A DNA stretch of 64,000 nt from Daedaleopsis sinensis (Eukaryota > Basidiomycota > Agaricomycetes > Polyporales > Polyporaceae): the NCBI GenBank assembly GCA_033807695.1, contig CM066303.1, positions 1,860,001-1,924,000 of the forward strand, written 5' to 3'. This document shows, in pieces, positions 11,001-20,695 of this stretch. Position 1 is the first letter of the stretch. Each line of letters opens with the position of its first letter. The translations under genes and the position numbers were made by a program. The notes under the pieces are model-generated. The model searched no databases, was not told the DNA's origin, and saw only the letters and a list, made by a program, of their open reading frames with translations.

Positions 11001-11704
11001 CCCGAAGGTTCGCTTGGTCCTGTTCCTGGCGGGATCCCTGGTCGGCCGGTCGCACAGTTCTCTTGATTCATGCCCGAGGTCTCATCCAGCCTCCCGCGGA
11101 GTGCAGCCAATTGCGTCCCGGTTTCTTCAATCTCGTCGGCGAGCTGTTCCGAAAAATTAATCAGATCAAAACTTTGGGCAAACCATCGGTTCACTGCCTC
11201 GGGGTCCGTCCAGTCTTCCGGCAGCTGGGGCAAAGGCGGTGACGAGGGCCGAGACGGCGACCCCGACCCCGACGACGGCTGGCTCGTCGGCGACGCCAGC
11301 TTGATTGGTGGTAGTCGACTGAGAACCCCTCGCGGTGGGCTCCAAAATGATACGTCAACCGTAGATCTAAGGCTGATACCAACCAGAAGACCACAGAAGA
11401 ACAAGAAAAGCGGGGAGTCCAGTCGATTCCCAATCACAGCGGCGAGCCGAGAGAGCGTCGACGGGTCAAGGAGGGACAAGAGGCGGACGACTACGTCGAG
11501 GAGACCGCCGAGAGTCGGCGTCGCGCCAACCGTGTAGGACGACGCTGAGGGAGTCACGGCAGGGCGCCGGGCGAGTCTGTGCGAGTGGAGACGGACGTAG
11601 AGCGACGAAGCGTAGGCGACAGTAGAACGGACGATCCAGACTAAAGAGAACGCAGCGTAGAGGCCGAAGAGCGCGTCGACGACGACGGTCGGCGTTCCCG
11701 ACAT
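8015..11704 (-). CDS. Gypsy-1 Gag-protease, 1229 aa, with N-terminal hydrophobic segments
   Basis: The first ATG is at 11704; the frame is open 17 codons further but begins with GTG. Two hydrophobic stretches lie near the N-terminus (about residues 10-32 and 97-115), unusual for a Gag and suggestive of membrane association. A short coiled coil follows, then the Gag core (around WALRFFDQVDRV and the downstream helices, about residues 360-550). A Pro/Gln-rich linker leads to a zinc-knuckle-like CX2CX4CX4C with Cys in place of the usual His. The C-terminal aspartic protease has the active-site DSG about 130 residues before the end and a DVLLGRPF motif. It overlaps pol in the -1 frame. Confidence 0.85.
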   Translation of the reverse strand: MSGTPTVVVDALFGLYAAFSLVWIVRSTVAYASSLYVRLHSHRLARRPAVTPSASSYTVGATPTLGGLLDVVVRLLSLLDPSTLSRLAAVIGNRLDSPLFLFFCGLLVGISLRSTVDVSFWSPPRGVLSRLPPIKLASPTSQPSSGSGSPSRPSSPPLPQLPEDWTDPEAVNRWFAQSFDLINFSEQLADEIEETGTQLAALRGRLDETSGMNQENCATGRPGIPPGTGPSEPSGATSAPRPLTNRRRTPSPENPPTSFPTVTRTRRGYEQSGEQPLAPIADVNRLTSRRNPRPTADVQRPPHSTASTLSSLSSFSTTTPNPIPVPAPTQILFRMAHQTGFAALPMRNQRGAPVWEPSANPTKTWALRFFDQVDRVIANYQIADDTEKKKTLAMYAEVDYVRMIESHPHFSDASKTYADLKKSLLEFFPGLEDSKRWTVDEYNAVVGEYLRRFGVSTLPEYLAFYRRLYPIALYLARDKPTRDLTEREVTSTMMKVLDTDLAQRVQARLSYKVAKDVNDSYKMEDVHEAICHCFGNDNPFHAAYEQPTRTAADAPPTQTLGATPNTAAVWTPQTVRPTPASDNVVIKAEVFQSIISSAVRDAVAAIQPVLQAANQQASNGPPMNNPYQNGNQYQQGPPPNAYPPPSQNAYQQQQNRPWPANDYPRPPREPCYYCGIPGCRTRTCGAVDRDVREGLVQRHPATGRVLLPGGVEVPRHLPGRWLVDQVRAWHEQNPNQKAVVGGPVGQMMFAIADGFGALQRPTAAPATYVNNQQSVLVSEERSMEEHVECLAQHLALANDILEKKRGNQKPRQVFDGVVITSLPPKKTTRTVRLNPEVVEHEPDAQEDPVEEGQSPEGPSDVADADASVKPDRTRARSPTTEDDDPTFPPLPFAAARDATRAGDPPTHEFSYRPATAPPPRPARSAERQVAPTPAYKVAAPIADETAAKRVFSANFVEKESVTLTPADLLRISPDVRKLMQEATALRRTPVPVVDSTTPVGGSPRYGPVRQSPRVEEVPDSEDRLHAPSNIPQNYLPPADAPAGQQPRPKGVYRVNLIGAVGARVSADANADRIVASNSFKLRSIATWVNDADIVECILDSGSQIVSCSVDKAHELGLSWDPTARITMMSANGEEQSTLGLARDVPVAIAGGITVYLQMHIVQNASYDVLLGRPFEVLLSAEIRNEADGRQTLEVTCPNTGKKIAMPTYAKGTAPAGMREMPMGFRWSRM

Positions 11705-12094
11705 CGCCGAAATCCGTACTCTGGAGGGGAAAACCAAAACTGAATTCCAAGACACTACTGCGCGAACTAAGTACTACCGCCGTGACGAACAGCCGGTCCC
11801 GCGTGATACAACCCGCCGTCTGACTAACAACCCGCCGCTATCTGAGACCCTGCGTCCCCTGGCCCTAAACCTCGCCCCAGCGCCTACCAACCTTCTCGTC
11901 GTGACGGTGGCTGTGCTTCCGTGTCGCGCCGTCCCAGCCTCGTCCCGTACTGCTAGCCGTCGGGGGTGCGCGGTCCACGTCTCCGTCGGTGGCGAGTCGG
12001 CGCTGGTCCTACCGCCGTGGCGTCGGCGGTCAGGCTGTCGGCGATGGCCGCTGAGGCTCGAAAATACAGGGCTGGGCCTGTGGGGCACCCAACA
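11705..12094. other. Leader/junction region between Gypsy-1 and element A
   Basis: This 390-nt stretch lies upstream of Gypsy-1 gag on the minus strand and ends where sequence shared with element B begins (12095 matches 36119). It has no recognisable LTR end, primer-binding site or gene. A plus-strand frame starting at 11901 runs through it into the truncated RT by chance, creating a chimeric ORF. The junction could be a truncated insertion of element A or a recombination point that removed the 5' ends of both elements. Confidence 0.5.
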
Positions 12095-15000
12095 GCGACA
12101 ACGGAACGATAACACGTTGAAAGACGTCACACCGTTCCCAGATCAGGACAACATTCGATACGATGTCGCACGTGCAAAATATCGCACAAAGATCGATATG
12201 TCCGACGCGTACGAGCAGATCCCGATAGAGGCAGAGGACGTCTGGAAGACGGCGTTCTCTACCATCTACGGAACTGCCATCTCACACGTCATGCAGCAAG
12301 GCGACTGCAATGCTCCCAGTACGTTCCAACGACTCATGACATGGATATTCCGAGAATACATCGGAATATTCGTGCACATATATCTTGATGATATATTCGT
12401 GTTCTCGGAAACTATGGAGGAACACGAGAGTCACTTGACCCTCGTGTTCCAGCGTCTCCGAGAGCAGCGAATGTACCTCAGCAAATCCAAACTAGACCTA
12501 TACTCCGAGAGCATGGACTGTCTCGGCCATCTAATAGATGACAAGGGACTCCACGCTGACTCGGACAAGATGGCTCGCATCCGCGACTGGAGGCCCATGA
12601 GATCGTTGAACGAAGTTCAACGATTTCTCGGACTCGTACAGTATCTGGCCCATTTCTTGCCCGACGTATCTGCATATACGTCGCCGCTCGAATCTATATG
12701 CCGGAACGGGCAACCTTTCCACTGGAGGCCGATTCATCAAGCGTGCTTGAATCGAATCAAGGCTCTGGCGTGCAAGGTGCCCATACTAAAGCCCATAGAT
12801 CCCAAATCGGACGAACCGATTTGGGTGATCACGGACGCTTCAGTATATGGGGTCGGAGCCGTCTATGGACAAGGACCCGACTGGCGAACGTGTCGCCCAG
12901 CCGGGTTCATGTCCAAGAAATTCTCATCAGCGCAACGATCATATCACACCTATGAGCAGGAAGCACTGGGTGTGATTGAGGCGTTGATGAAATGGGAAGA
13001 CCGGCTGATTGGCCGCAAGTTCTTCATCGCGACTGACCATGAGGCTCTCACGAAGCTGAAGACAGCCTCGAGAGAGACCAAAAGTGGCCGGATCATACGA
13101 TGGACCGAGTTCTTGGATCGATTCGACGCGCAGGTAGTGCACGTCGAAGGCGAGCAGAACAAGGTCGCGGACTGTCTGTCGCGGTACTACGAAAACGATG
13201 GGGCAGACGATTTCCATCCAGTCGAGGAGTACGTCAACGCAGACGTCCGCCTCAACCCGGAATTAGACGATCTGCCCGAAGCGCGGAGAAAGGAATTGAC
13301 TGCAGACGTGGAGGTTCGAGCTATGTCGCTTCGCCCCCCACGTCCCCGTAAGGTCGATCCAAATAATGCCGCCGAGTGGCCCGTGAAACGGACTCGGAAG
13401 CCGCGCGACAAGGTCGAACCGCGTGAAGTGGAGGCGGCGGAGATGCACGACGCTGTCAGCGCCGTGACACTCCGCCACATTCCTACCGATACTGCGACGC
13501 TGAAGCAGCGCTACGAGCTATCGGAAGTCACGGTAAAAGACGCCATGCAGGATGGACCTCCACTCGTCACCGCGCTCCGGACCAACGACGAATTGATGAA
13601 ATCAATTCGCGCTGGTTACGGAGCGGATGCACTGTTCAAGAAGGTAGTAGAAAAACCTTCTGCATACCCGAACTTCACGGTCGAGGACGAACTACTATAC
13701 GTCCGTACTCGACTGGGGTTCCAATGCCTGTGCATACCTCGAACGAAGCTCAAGGGTCGGCGACGATTGAACGAGATCGTCATCGACGCTGGGCATCGCA
13801 CAATTGGGCACCTGGGACCTAGGAAGACCATCGAATATTTGCGTCGATGGGTATGGTGGCCCAGAATGTCATTTGAAATCCAACAGTTCTGCGCTACATG
13901 CGAGACCTGCCAGATGTCAAAGACGAGCCCACAACCGCCCGCGGGATGGCTGCACTCGATGCCAATTCCACTGTTCCCGTGGCAGTCAGCGGGAATGGAC
14001 TTTTTGGGCCCATTCCCCGACGCCAACGGGTACAACTACATATGGGTGGTACTGTGTAGACTGACCAGCATGGTACATCTGATACCATGCCGCGTCACAG
14101 ATACGGCTACGGACCTAGCGTACATATACATCCGCGAAGTCATACGACTTCACGGAGTACCCGAAACAATCGTATCGGATCGTGACTCTAAGTTCACGTC
14201 GCGATTTTGGCAAGAGGTACAACGTCTACTAGGAACGCAGTTGCTCATGTCAACTGCGTTCCACCCGCAGACGGACGGAGCGTCAGAGCGTGCTATCAGA
14301 AACGTAGGACAGATCCTACGTTCAATAGTACACCCAGACCAGTCCGACTGGCAGGAGAAGCTCCCGCTAGTCGAATTCGCTATAAATTCAAGTGTCAGCT
14401 CATCTACGGGGTACGCACCTTTCGAACTAATATACGGATATATGCCCAAGATGTCGTCATTCCCGACGATATCTAGGGCTCTACCCGGAGCCAAAGCGTT
14501 TGCAGAGCGCGCCCGACTGAACCTGGAGCAGGCGCACGACGCGATCATCGAGAGTCGCGTCGTGGCGGCCCACCAGGCTAACCGGCGGCGTGCGGCGGAC
14601 CCTCCCCACTACAACGTTGGGGACTTAGTGTACTTATCCACTAAGAACCTGGCGTTGCCAAAGGGCAGGGCACGCAAACTAGCCCCAAAGTACATTGGAC
14701 CTTTCGAGATAAAGTCAGCGCATAATGATACATCTCATTATACGCTCGAATTACCGGAAGAGCTAAAGAAGCGACGAGTGCATCCATCGTTCCACTCGTC
14801 ACTTCTGAAGCCCCATAATGCGAACGATGACGAACTATTCCCCGCTCGGGAAACCAAGAAGTTTTACGACTTCGGTATGCCCGACGATTTGGAGTGGCAG
14901 GTGGACGAGATAGTGGGACATCGATGGCAAGGAAATGCCATCGAGCTCCTCGTACACTGGACAGTAGGCGAGCACACTTGGGAACCTGCGCACGAATGCG

Positions 15001-15119
15001 AGGATCTCAAGTCACTCGACGACTATCTAGCCGTACTCGGCGTAAGGGACTTGGCGCAGTTGCCGCGTAGGGAGCGCGATGCGCCCTCTACGAGTGCAAA
15101 TGGTCCAAGGCGAGAATAG
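12095..15119 (+). pseudogene. Element A Pol fragment, RT start missing
   Basis: The frame is open from the junction to the TAG at 15117-15119 and encodes the RT from just before the first catalytic Asp motif (KIDMSDAYEQI), through YLDD, RNase H, integrase and chromodomain. It differs from element B by at least three residues. One is Arg to Pro (codon 12222-12224) in the conserved motif after the first RT aspartate, likely harmful. The others are Val to Phe near 13872 and Ala to Ser near 15011. An upstream start at 11901 adds about 65 unrelated residues and is not a genuine N-terminus. Without gag-pro and an intact RT it cannot be autonomous. Confidence 0.85.
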
Positions 15120-15156
15120 CAATCAGGCCGCGCGCGTGTAATGACGCGTCGCGGCC
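15117..15156 (+). promoter_or_regulatory. UAG readthrough context and bulged stem, pol/ORF3 of element A
   Basis: TAG (15117-15119) is followed by CAATCA, which fits the CAR-YYA readthrough hexanucleotide. A 12-bp Watson-Crick stem then begins directly: 15126-15137 pairs with 15144-15156, with one bulged T at 15149 and a 6-nt loop. The downstream frame is the same as pol and open to 17693. Identical to the site in element B, so it is not independent evidence. Confidence 0.65.
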
Positions 15157-17693
15157 ACGTGACTGGAATTGAGGCTCCGCCCCAATTCCACATGCGTGGG
15201 ATAGCGCCAGCTCAGGACGCTGGCGGACTTCGAATCATTTTCCTGCATCTCTTCTTCTCAACTATCGCCTACTCCCACCCACCCGACCCGATGAACTCCC
15301 ACAACGCCCCAACCGCCGGCTCGCCGACAACAAGATCCACCGCCGGAGACTCGTGGGGCGCTGCGCCCACCAATACGTGGGGTGAGCCGTCCTCTCACGG
15401 TGGCTGGGGACCGCCGCCGCCACAGGACCCGAGTAGCGTGTCCAGAAGGGGAGGATCGGTGGCGGAAGCCCCCCCGCTTCCGCCGACCGTCCATGCCCCC
15501 CCGGCACCTCAACAACAACTCCCCCCGATCCCGCAATACTACCCGGGGCCGATGTACGGGCAACAGCCCATGTACATCGGCGCCCAGGGGTACCCAGTTC
15601 CCCAAATGATGACTGCAGCCGCCACCCCGGAGGACCCATGGCGCATTGCATACAATGCGTCATGCAAGACCGTCGAGGCGCTGCAGGCGCGCATCAACGA
15701 TCTTGCAAAACGGAACGACGAGGTCGAGGCCGAGCTTCGCGAGACGCGGCAACGAGAACACTCGTTGCGCGAACGCGAGGCTGAGGTCGCGAGGCGTGAG
15801 GCCGACTTGCAGCAACGTCAGTTGCAACTTGTCGGCCCGCCGCCCCGCAATCGCGACCTTCGCGCGTCGTCGCACGCACCGCCAAGGAGGTCCGACTCGG
15901 GATGGCCGCAGCGTCAGTTCGTGGCGCCCGCCACCGCCCAGCCGGCCGGCCCCTCGTCGTCAACTTCCACCGGCCCCTCCTCCGCAACCCAGAACCTCGG
16001 GCCCGCTGCTCCGCCCAACCAGACGGTCGAGACTACTGTCCCGATCGTCCAGCTGGCGGACCAGGACACCCCGATGACGATCGCCGAGAACGCCCCGGCC
16101 GAATCGTCATCCGGGATCATCCCATTAAAGCGCGCCAACGAGGATGGGAACGCTATGGCAGTCGTGCCCGCGCCCGCGATCGACAACGCGCAGCTCCAGC
16201 GCGACGATTTGGGCCAGCGTATTCCCAACGCGCTCATCTCGTCGCACGCTGTTGGCCCAGGGCCTGACCCTTCAGTCGAGGGCCAGCCCTGGTCCAAGTG
16301 GTATATATGGTGGCGCGGCTCGAACGTGGGCGAGCAGATCGACAAAGTGCTCGACACCACTCCCTCCGCGAACGAGCATGGGCCAGTCCCATTCGAGATC
16401 CCAGAGTGGGCAGAGAACGAGTGCACGACGGAGGGTGAGGAAGAGGAGGACAAGCGTGTTCGTCGATCGGCTCGCCGACCGAAGAGCACTCCTCCTCCCA
16501 ACCCCCCCAAATTCGGGCAGCTGCCGTGTGGTCCTTGGGAGGGAGTGAAGATTGTGACGCTCCACCAAGCGCACAACCTTCGCTGCCTCGCCATCAACGA
16601 GAAGAACGTCGAGGCCATGCGCTTTTATACGCGCTTGACGCACGTCGCGCACGAGCCAACTGCGCGCCGAAATGAGGGGCTTCGCTACCTCATTTCGGCG
16701 TACCCGCACGACCAGAAGTACATCGCGCCTTTCAAAGCGCAGGCACTCGAAAATGTCCCTCCCGTTCCCGGACCATCCTCATCATCATCATCCCTTCCTG
16801 CTCCCGTCGCCCCTGCCGAGCCGCAGATCCCCGCGCTCCGCGTCATCCCCTACGAGACCGATACCGCCCAGCAGTGGCTCACGCGCTCGAGATCGGGCCG
16901 TGACCGGTTCATCTCGAGCCTTGGGTCCACCGGCGAGGTGATCCGTCACTTCGCGGCGAAGCCAACCGCGGAATGGCCGCTTGGGATGCGCACGCGCGAG
17001 AACCTTGTTCCGGCTCCCCCGACGGTCCTCGCGATGCCGCAGGCCGCCGACGTCGTGGCTGAGACGTTTCTCTCCACGATCCTGCCATTCGTGCCGCCCG
17101 GTGTCGTCGAGCGGTACGAGGAGTCCTCATTCTTCCGCGGCGCTATCGAGCTCCTCTCCATCGACGGCGTGTACGAGTGGATCGTACAGCAAGGGCAGTA
17201 CGACATGCTGCTAGTGGAGATGACCCCGGCGCCCTACCCCTACGACTGCCGAGGCCTCTGCTACCACCACATCGCGGCCTGGATAGCGGCGCATTCGGCA
17301 CCCTCGCTCGGCGAGCTCACCGCGGCCCTCCACTCCTACGCGCGCCAGACCCGTTGCCGTCTCGAGGACCTCCCTATCGGCACTACCCGCTTCCCCTCCG
17401 TGCCCCGCGACACCCTCGACATCTGCCACGAGTCGTACGCGTCTCGCATACCACTGCGCGAGCATGCATTCGCCCGCGCGGAACGCGACTACAACACCCC
17501 GCCGGCTGAGGACATCATAATGGGAGAAGCGCCCGCGCGAATCGCGCCGCCGCCCACTACCCCTTCCTCATCCTCATCCGCCGCTCGCGCCGCCGCTTCC
17601 GCCGCCGCACCCTCGTCGTCCGCACCCGCTGCCGCCATCGCACCGTCCGCCGCTGCCGCTCCCACTTCCGCTCCCGCTCCCTCCACGGACTAG
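15141..17693 (+). CDS. Third ORF (env position) of element A, 850 codons, unknown function
   Basis: In frame with pol, seven codons after its stop. The first ATG (15141) lies in the loop of the readthrough stem; the next, at 15291, would give 800 aa. The protein has a Pro/Ser/Gln-rich N-terminus, a strong charged coiled coil at about residues 175-235, and a Pro/Ser/Thr linker. Two Trp/Tyr-rich folded-looking parts follow (about 375-530 and 580-800), then an Ala/Ser/Pro-rich tail. There is no signal peptide, convincing membrane anchor or catalytic motif, so it does not look like an envelope glycoprotein. I do not recognise the family. It remains intact although the element is truncated, and differs from B at very few residues (for example Leu/Phe near 15996). 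Confidence 0.75.
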   Translation: MTRRGHVTGIEAPPQFHMRGIAPAQDAGGLRIIFLHLFFSTIAYSHPPDPMNSHNAPTAGSPTTRSTAGDSWGAAPTNTWGEPSSHGGWGPPPPQDPSSVSRRGGSVAEAPPLPPTVHAPPAPQQQLPPIPQYYPGPMYGQQPMYIGAQGYPVPQMMTAAATPEDPWRIAYNASCKTVEALQARINDLAKRNDEVEAELRETRQREHSLREREAEVARREADLQQRQLQLVGPPPRNRDLRASSHAPPRRSDSGWPQRQFVAPATAQPAGPSSSTSTGPSSATQNLGPAAPPNQTVETTVPIVQLADQDTPMTIAENAPAESSSGIIPLKRANEDGNAMAVVPAPAIDNAQLQRDDLGQRIPNALISSHAVGPGPDPSVEGQPWSKWYIWWRGSNVGEQIDKVLDTTPSANEHGPVPFEIPEWAENECTTEGEEEEDKRVRRSARRPKSTPPPNPPKFGQLPCGPWEGVKIVTLHQAHNLRCLAINEKNVEAMRFYTRLTHVAHEPTARRNEGLRYLISAYPHDQKYIAPFKAQALENVPPVPGPSSSSSSLPAPVAPAEPQIPALRVIPYETDTAQQWLTRSRSGRDRFISSLGSTGEVIRHFAAKPTAEWPLGMRTRENLVPAPPTVLAMPQAADVVAETFLSTILPFVPPGVVERYEESSFFRGAIELLSIDGVYEWIVQQGQYDMLLVEMTPAPYPYDCRGLCYHHIAAWIAAHSAPSLGELTAALHSYARQTRCRLEDLPIGTTRFPSVPRDTLDICHESYASRIPLREHAFARAERDYNTPPAEDIIMGEAPARIAPPPTTPSSSSSAARAAASAAAPSSSAPAAAIAPSAAAAPTSAPAPSTD

Positions 17694-17798
17694 TTCCCCG
17701 GTTACGTTCGTTACCATCTTCCTTCGCACGCGCATCCTGCGCGATCCATTCATTCTATTTCTATTGGTTTACGTATATGTTCCGACCGCTGCTCGGTC

Positions 17799-17811
17799 GA
17801 GAGGGGGAGGA
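17799..17811 (+). other. Polypurine tract of element A
   Basis: GAGAGGGGGAGGA directly precedes the TGTAAA start of the 3' LTR, the expected place for the plus-strand DNA primer of an LTR retrotransposon. Confidence 0.75.
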
Positions 17812-18058
17812 TGTAAAGGCCGCGAGGCGTTAATACCCCGGTATTAACGCCTAGTGGCTGTGCTGGCGTCTCGAACCATGGACTACCGCTTATATCATCA
17901 CTGTGGCTGAAGTACTGTACAGTTATCATGTAGTGTATCCGCGTATCAGGGGAAGAGAGAGGACAACTCTCTCTTCACCCCCCGTTGTACACGTCTCCTG
18001 AATATACAGGCTTGGACGAGTCACGACTAGGGCGAGGAGTAGACTCTGTGCATTTACA
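17812..18058 (+). repeat. 3' LTR of element A (247 bp)
   Basis: Starts TGTAAA and ends TTTACA (6-bp terminal inverted repeat). By eye it is identical to both LTRs of element B. With no 5' LTR present, a target duplication cannot be checked. Confidence 0.9.
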
Positions 18059-19449
18059 CCTGAGGATCGCGTATACAGCCATCAAACTAACCTCACAGAG
18101 ACGCCCCAAGTAGCGAGACTGCTACTATTCAAGCATGATGCTCCTCACTGTTCTCAGCTTTAAGCAATAGCACATATAAAAGGGCACATACATTGTGGAG
18201 AGGCATGTCCATATAGGATGAAAGGAGAGGGCCCGGGAAGGATAGCTCTCCAAAGGTTCATGTGGATAATACTGGTGTCGGACTTGGACTCAGACTTGTT
18301 GCGGCGATCTCACGCCGTTCGGAACAACTATCCGCAGTTTGCAGTTGTAGATGTGGGGACGAGAAGTCCGGGCATTTGCGTTTGAAGCTCATTCAGACAC
18401 CGATCACACGGAACATGGAGGAGCGCCAGCCATTCGGTACTGAGAACTTTGTATGGAATTGACCTTGTCTGCTCTGGAACCTGTTCAGAACTTCCGTATC
18501 CTCGTGCATGATCTGCAGGAGAAGCAGAAAGTCAGTCACAAGGATGCCACTGCTAGCACATGAGTAGTAGTACTTGACTGAAGACCGTGACAATGAGGCT
18601 CCGTAAAATGGATCCCAATGTTCCTGGCTCTCGGATTCAGATGTGTACGCATAGACTGCCGAAAGTACGCTAACCTCGCATGTCGGTGATGGTGGGAGAG
18701 AACAGGAGCGCGCCTGCCCAAATGGGTATGTTCAACAAGATTGAGACGCTCGACTGCGGGTGGCTGTCCCTTTCTCTTCTCTCCAACCATCGTCAACCAT
18801 GACTGAAGAATATCTGGTCGTTTCCAGATCAGCATGTGTGAGCTCACAAAATACTCATGTCCAGAGTGGATTCCGAACTTGATCTGCGAAGGTACGCCCA
18901 GCTTATGCTTTACGGTGAAACTATGGCTAACCGAGTTCCCACACTACTAGGTATATTGAGTGGATACACGAGATTTGATACGCTCACCGACCTGCTTTTC
19001 TGGTCATTGGCGAACACTGCTCCGTGTCTCATGATTATTCGGATGTGCACGGAGCACGGAATCAGTAATTTGGACTCCACGCACCGATTCATCCATCTCA
19101 AGCTGTAGCAAGCAGCTCCATGGCCGCCTCCGTAGCCTCACTCCATGGCCATTTACTCCCCTCCTCCGACTTGTCTCTTGCTGAGCACCACTAGACATAC
19201 AGTGTTGAATGCCACACACCCTCTGTACCAAGTGCTGTATCTGTGGCTGCTCATGTCACGGAAGGTACGCTAAATTGAGCACATTGCCGACACTCCTCCC
19301 GGGTCTCTCACACTTATTTCACGCAGAGCGAAGTGACGATTGTCCGCCATCACAGTGCAAGCGCAGCTCCGACTCTCGGGATCTTAGCTCACTCTCGTAG
19401 CTTGCCTCGCCGTCTCAAGATCCTCCTCTCCCGCACACTGCAGTTCTCA
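18059..19449 (+). other. Left part of X1: no firm gene, possible decayed spliced gene
   Basis: A strong TATA box (TATAAAAGG, 18175-18183) is followed by 1.2 kb without a long ORF. Several stretches look like short introns: 18897-18955 starts GTACGC, contains GGCTAAC and ends ACTAG. Similar GTACGC starts occur near 18640 and 19265. Short frames between them encode nothing I recognise. The same stretch recurs at 30009-31395 and 51787-53173, but those copies are too recent for conservation to show coding. A small frame starting at 18857 differs between copies by substitutions and one 3-nt indel. Confidence 0.3.
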
Positions 19450-19457
19450 GGCTCCGA

Positions 19458-19881
19458 TAGGGAATAGCACGGGTTTTTCACGGGTTTTTGGGCGCCAGTT
19501 TTATAGCCCTTGCCGAGCGCTTTCCAACGGTACCGAGATTGCCCAAAACGGATAGAAACTGGGGGAGATATGTCAAAAACAAACTGGCAAAGTTTGGTGG
19601 TGATTGATCAAAAACTGTGACTTAGAGCGTCACAGCAATGTGACGTGTCACCCACGGGTCAAAAACCCGCGGGTTTTTGACCCGTGACTCGATGGGGTCA
19701 CGGATGTCACGCTCCTGGTGACAGTTTTTGATCAATCACCACCAAACTTTGCCAGTTTGTTTTTGACATATCTCCCCCAGTTTCTATCCGTTTTGGGCAA
19801 TCTCGGTACCGTTGGAAAGCGCTCGGCAAGGGCTATAAAACTGGCGCCCAAAAACCCGTGAAAAACCCGTGCTATTCCCTA
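19458..19881. mobile_element. hAT-like foldback MITE
   Basis: A 424-bp element with perfect 161-bp terminal inverted repeats (19458-19618 and 19721-19881) beginning TAGGGAATAGCAC. It is flanked by an 8-bp direct repeat GGCTCCGA (19450-19457 and 19882-19889). The centre contains a further perfect 34-nt palindrome (19653-19686). There is no coding capacity. An 8-bp target duplication and TAGGG-type termini point to the hAT superfamily. It is present in X1 only and ends 32 bp before the ATG of the unknown gene, so it has displaced that gene's promoter. Confidence 0.85.
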
Positions 19882-19913
19882 GGCTCCGAGTCCCCTGCCG
19901 CACACTCTCGCAC

Positions 19914-20695
19914 ATGTCTAGCACACCGTCTTTCAACCCATCCGAGCTCGAGGTTCCAAAACACATTCGCGAGGAGTGGGAGCAGTGGAGCTCGGAGCGG
20001 GACCGCCGACGGAGCGAGGTGCGGGCGAGGTTTACGTGGAGATTAGGTGAGTGCAATTAAATTCTGGATGCACCACTGGCTGACAGTCCACAGTCGCTCT
20101 CACTGGGAACAGGAGGGCGTTCATGCGCTGGACTCCGTCCGAGTACCTCAGAGTTGTGCTCGGCGAGTACGGCTGCAAAGTTGTCGGGTTCTGGCCGCCA
20201 GAGGTCCCGTTCAAGAACCCGAGCAAGCTGATGGGCGGGACCGCACCACTGCAGACCCTGCTGGACCTGTGGATGTCCGGTGCACTGCGGATCGTCAAGG
20301 TCGAGCCGGGCGACCTCGAACAGGCGGCAAGGGATCCGGAGAGCATGCTCCCGAACGGCGTGTCTCCTCCCGACTCCATGCCCGAGCCCGTGCCACAGGT
20401 GCGAGTGCTGCCGCTCGTGCTCCATCCCTACGACATGCACCCGCTCTCGCATCCGGAGGTCGATTCGGGGCTGTACGAGGTGACGACGAAAGCTGGGCCG
20501 GCGATGAGGAAGCGGAGACAGCGGGGGGACGGAAAGAAACCACGGGCACGGCCGATCTCCGGACGGCGACCACGAGCGCACCTGCGCGGTGTGCTCACAA
20601 GCGAGTATGTCTACGAGGCGGCGGGGCAGTCTGTGCTCTCTGACGACTACGTCGAGCAATGGCCTTCGGGGGCATTTAGTGTGTTCCAGGTGTAG
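19914..20695 (+). CDS. Unknown 244-aa protein, copy 1 (two exons)
   Basis: Exons 19914-20046 and 20094-20695 are joined by a 47-nt intron (GTGAGT, CTGAC branch, CACAG) in phase 1. The product has a charged helical N-terminus, a core around residues 55-110 with a conserved-looking GFWPPEVPF, a Pro-rich middle and a basic nuclear-localisation-like stretch (KRRQRGDGKKPRARP). I recognise no named family. Copy 3 at 53208 has the same exon lengths (133 and 602 nt) but an intron 2 nt longer. Substitutions without exon indels suggest selection on the protein. In this copy the MITE lies immediately upstream, so expression may be altered. Confidence 0.7.

Larger units (their letters stand above)
4068..12094 (-). 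mobile_element. Gypsy-1: Ty3/gypsy retrotransposon, LTRs not found
   Basis: The minus strand carries gag-pro (11704 to 8015) and pol (8038 to 4101) in the order protease, RT, RNase H, integrase, which is Ty3/gypsy order. Immediately after the pol stop the minus strand is purine-rich (complement of 4068-4083), a possible polypurine tract. I found no LTR pair. The 5' side is cut at 12094/12095, where element A begins, and 11705-12094 shares no visible sequence with 3588-4067. Both ORFs are long and uninterrupted, so the coding part looks young even though the element ends are missing or unrecognised. Confidence 0.75.
12095..18058 (+). mobile_element. Element A: 5'-truncated chromovirus (Ty3/gypsy), with 3' LTR
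   Basis: Collinear and nearly identical with element B at a constant offset of 24024 nt, from 12095 (inside the RT domain) to the end of the 3' LTR at 18058. It lacks the 5' LTR, leader, gag-pro and N-terminal pol. It keeps most of RT, RNase H, integrase, chromodomain, the UAG readthrough context, the third ORF, polypurine tract and 3' LTR. By eye its LTR is identical to both LTRs of B, so the copies are recent relatives. It ends exactly where duplicated segment X1 begins. Confidence 0.9.
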
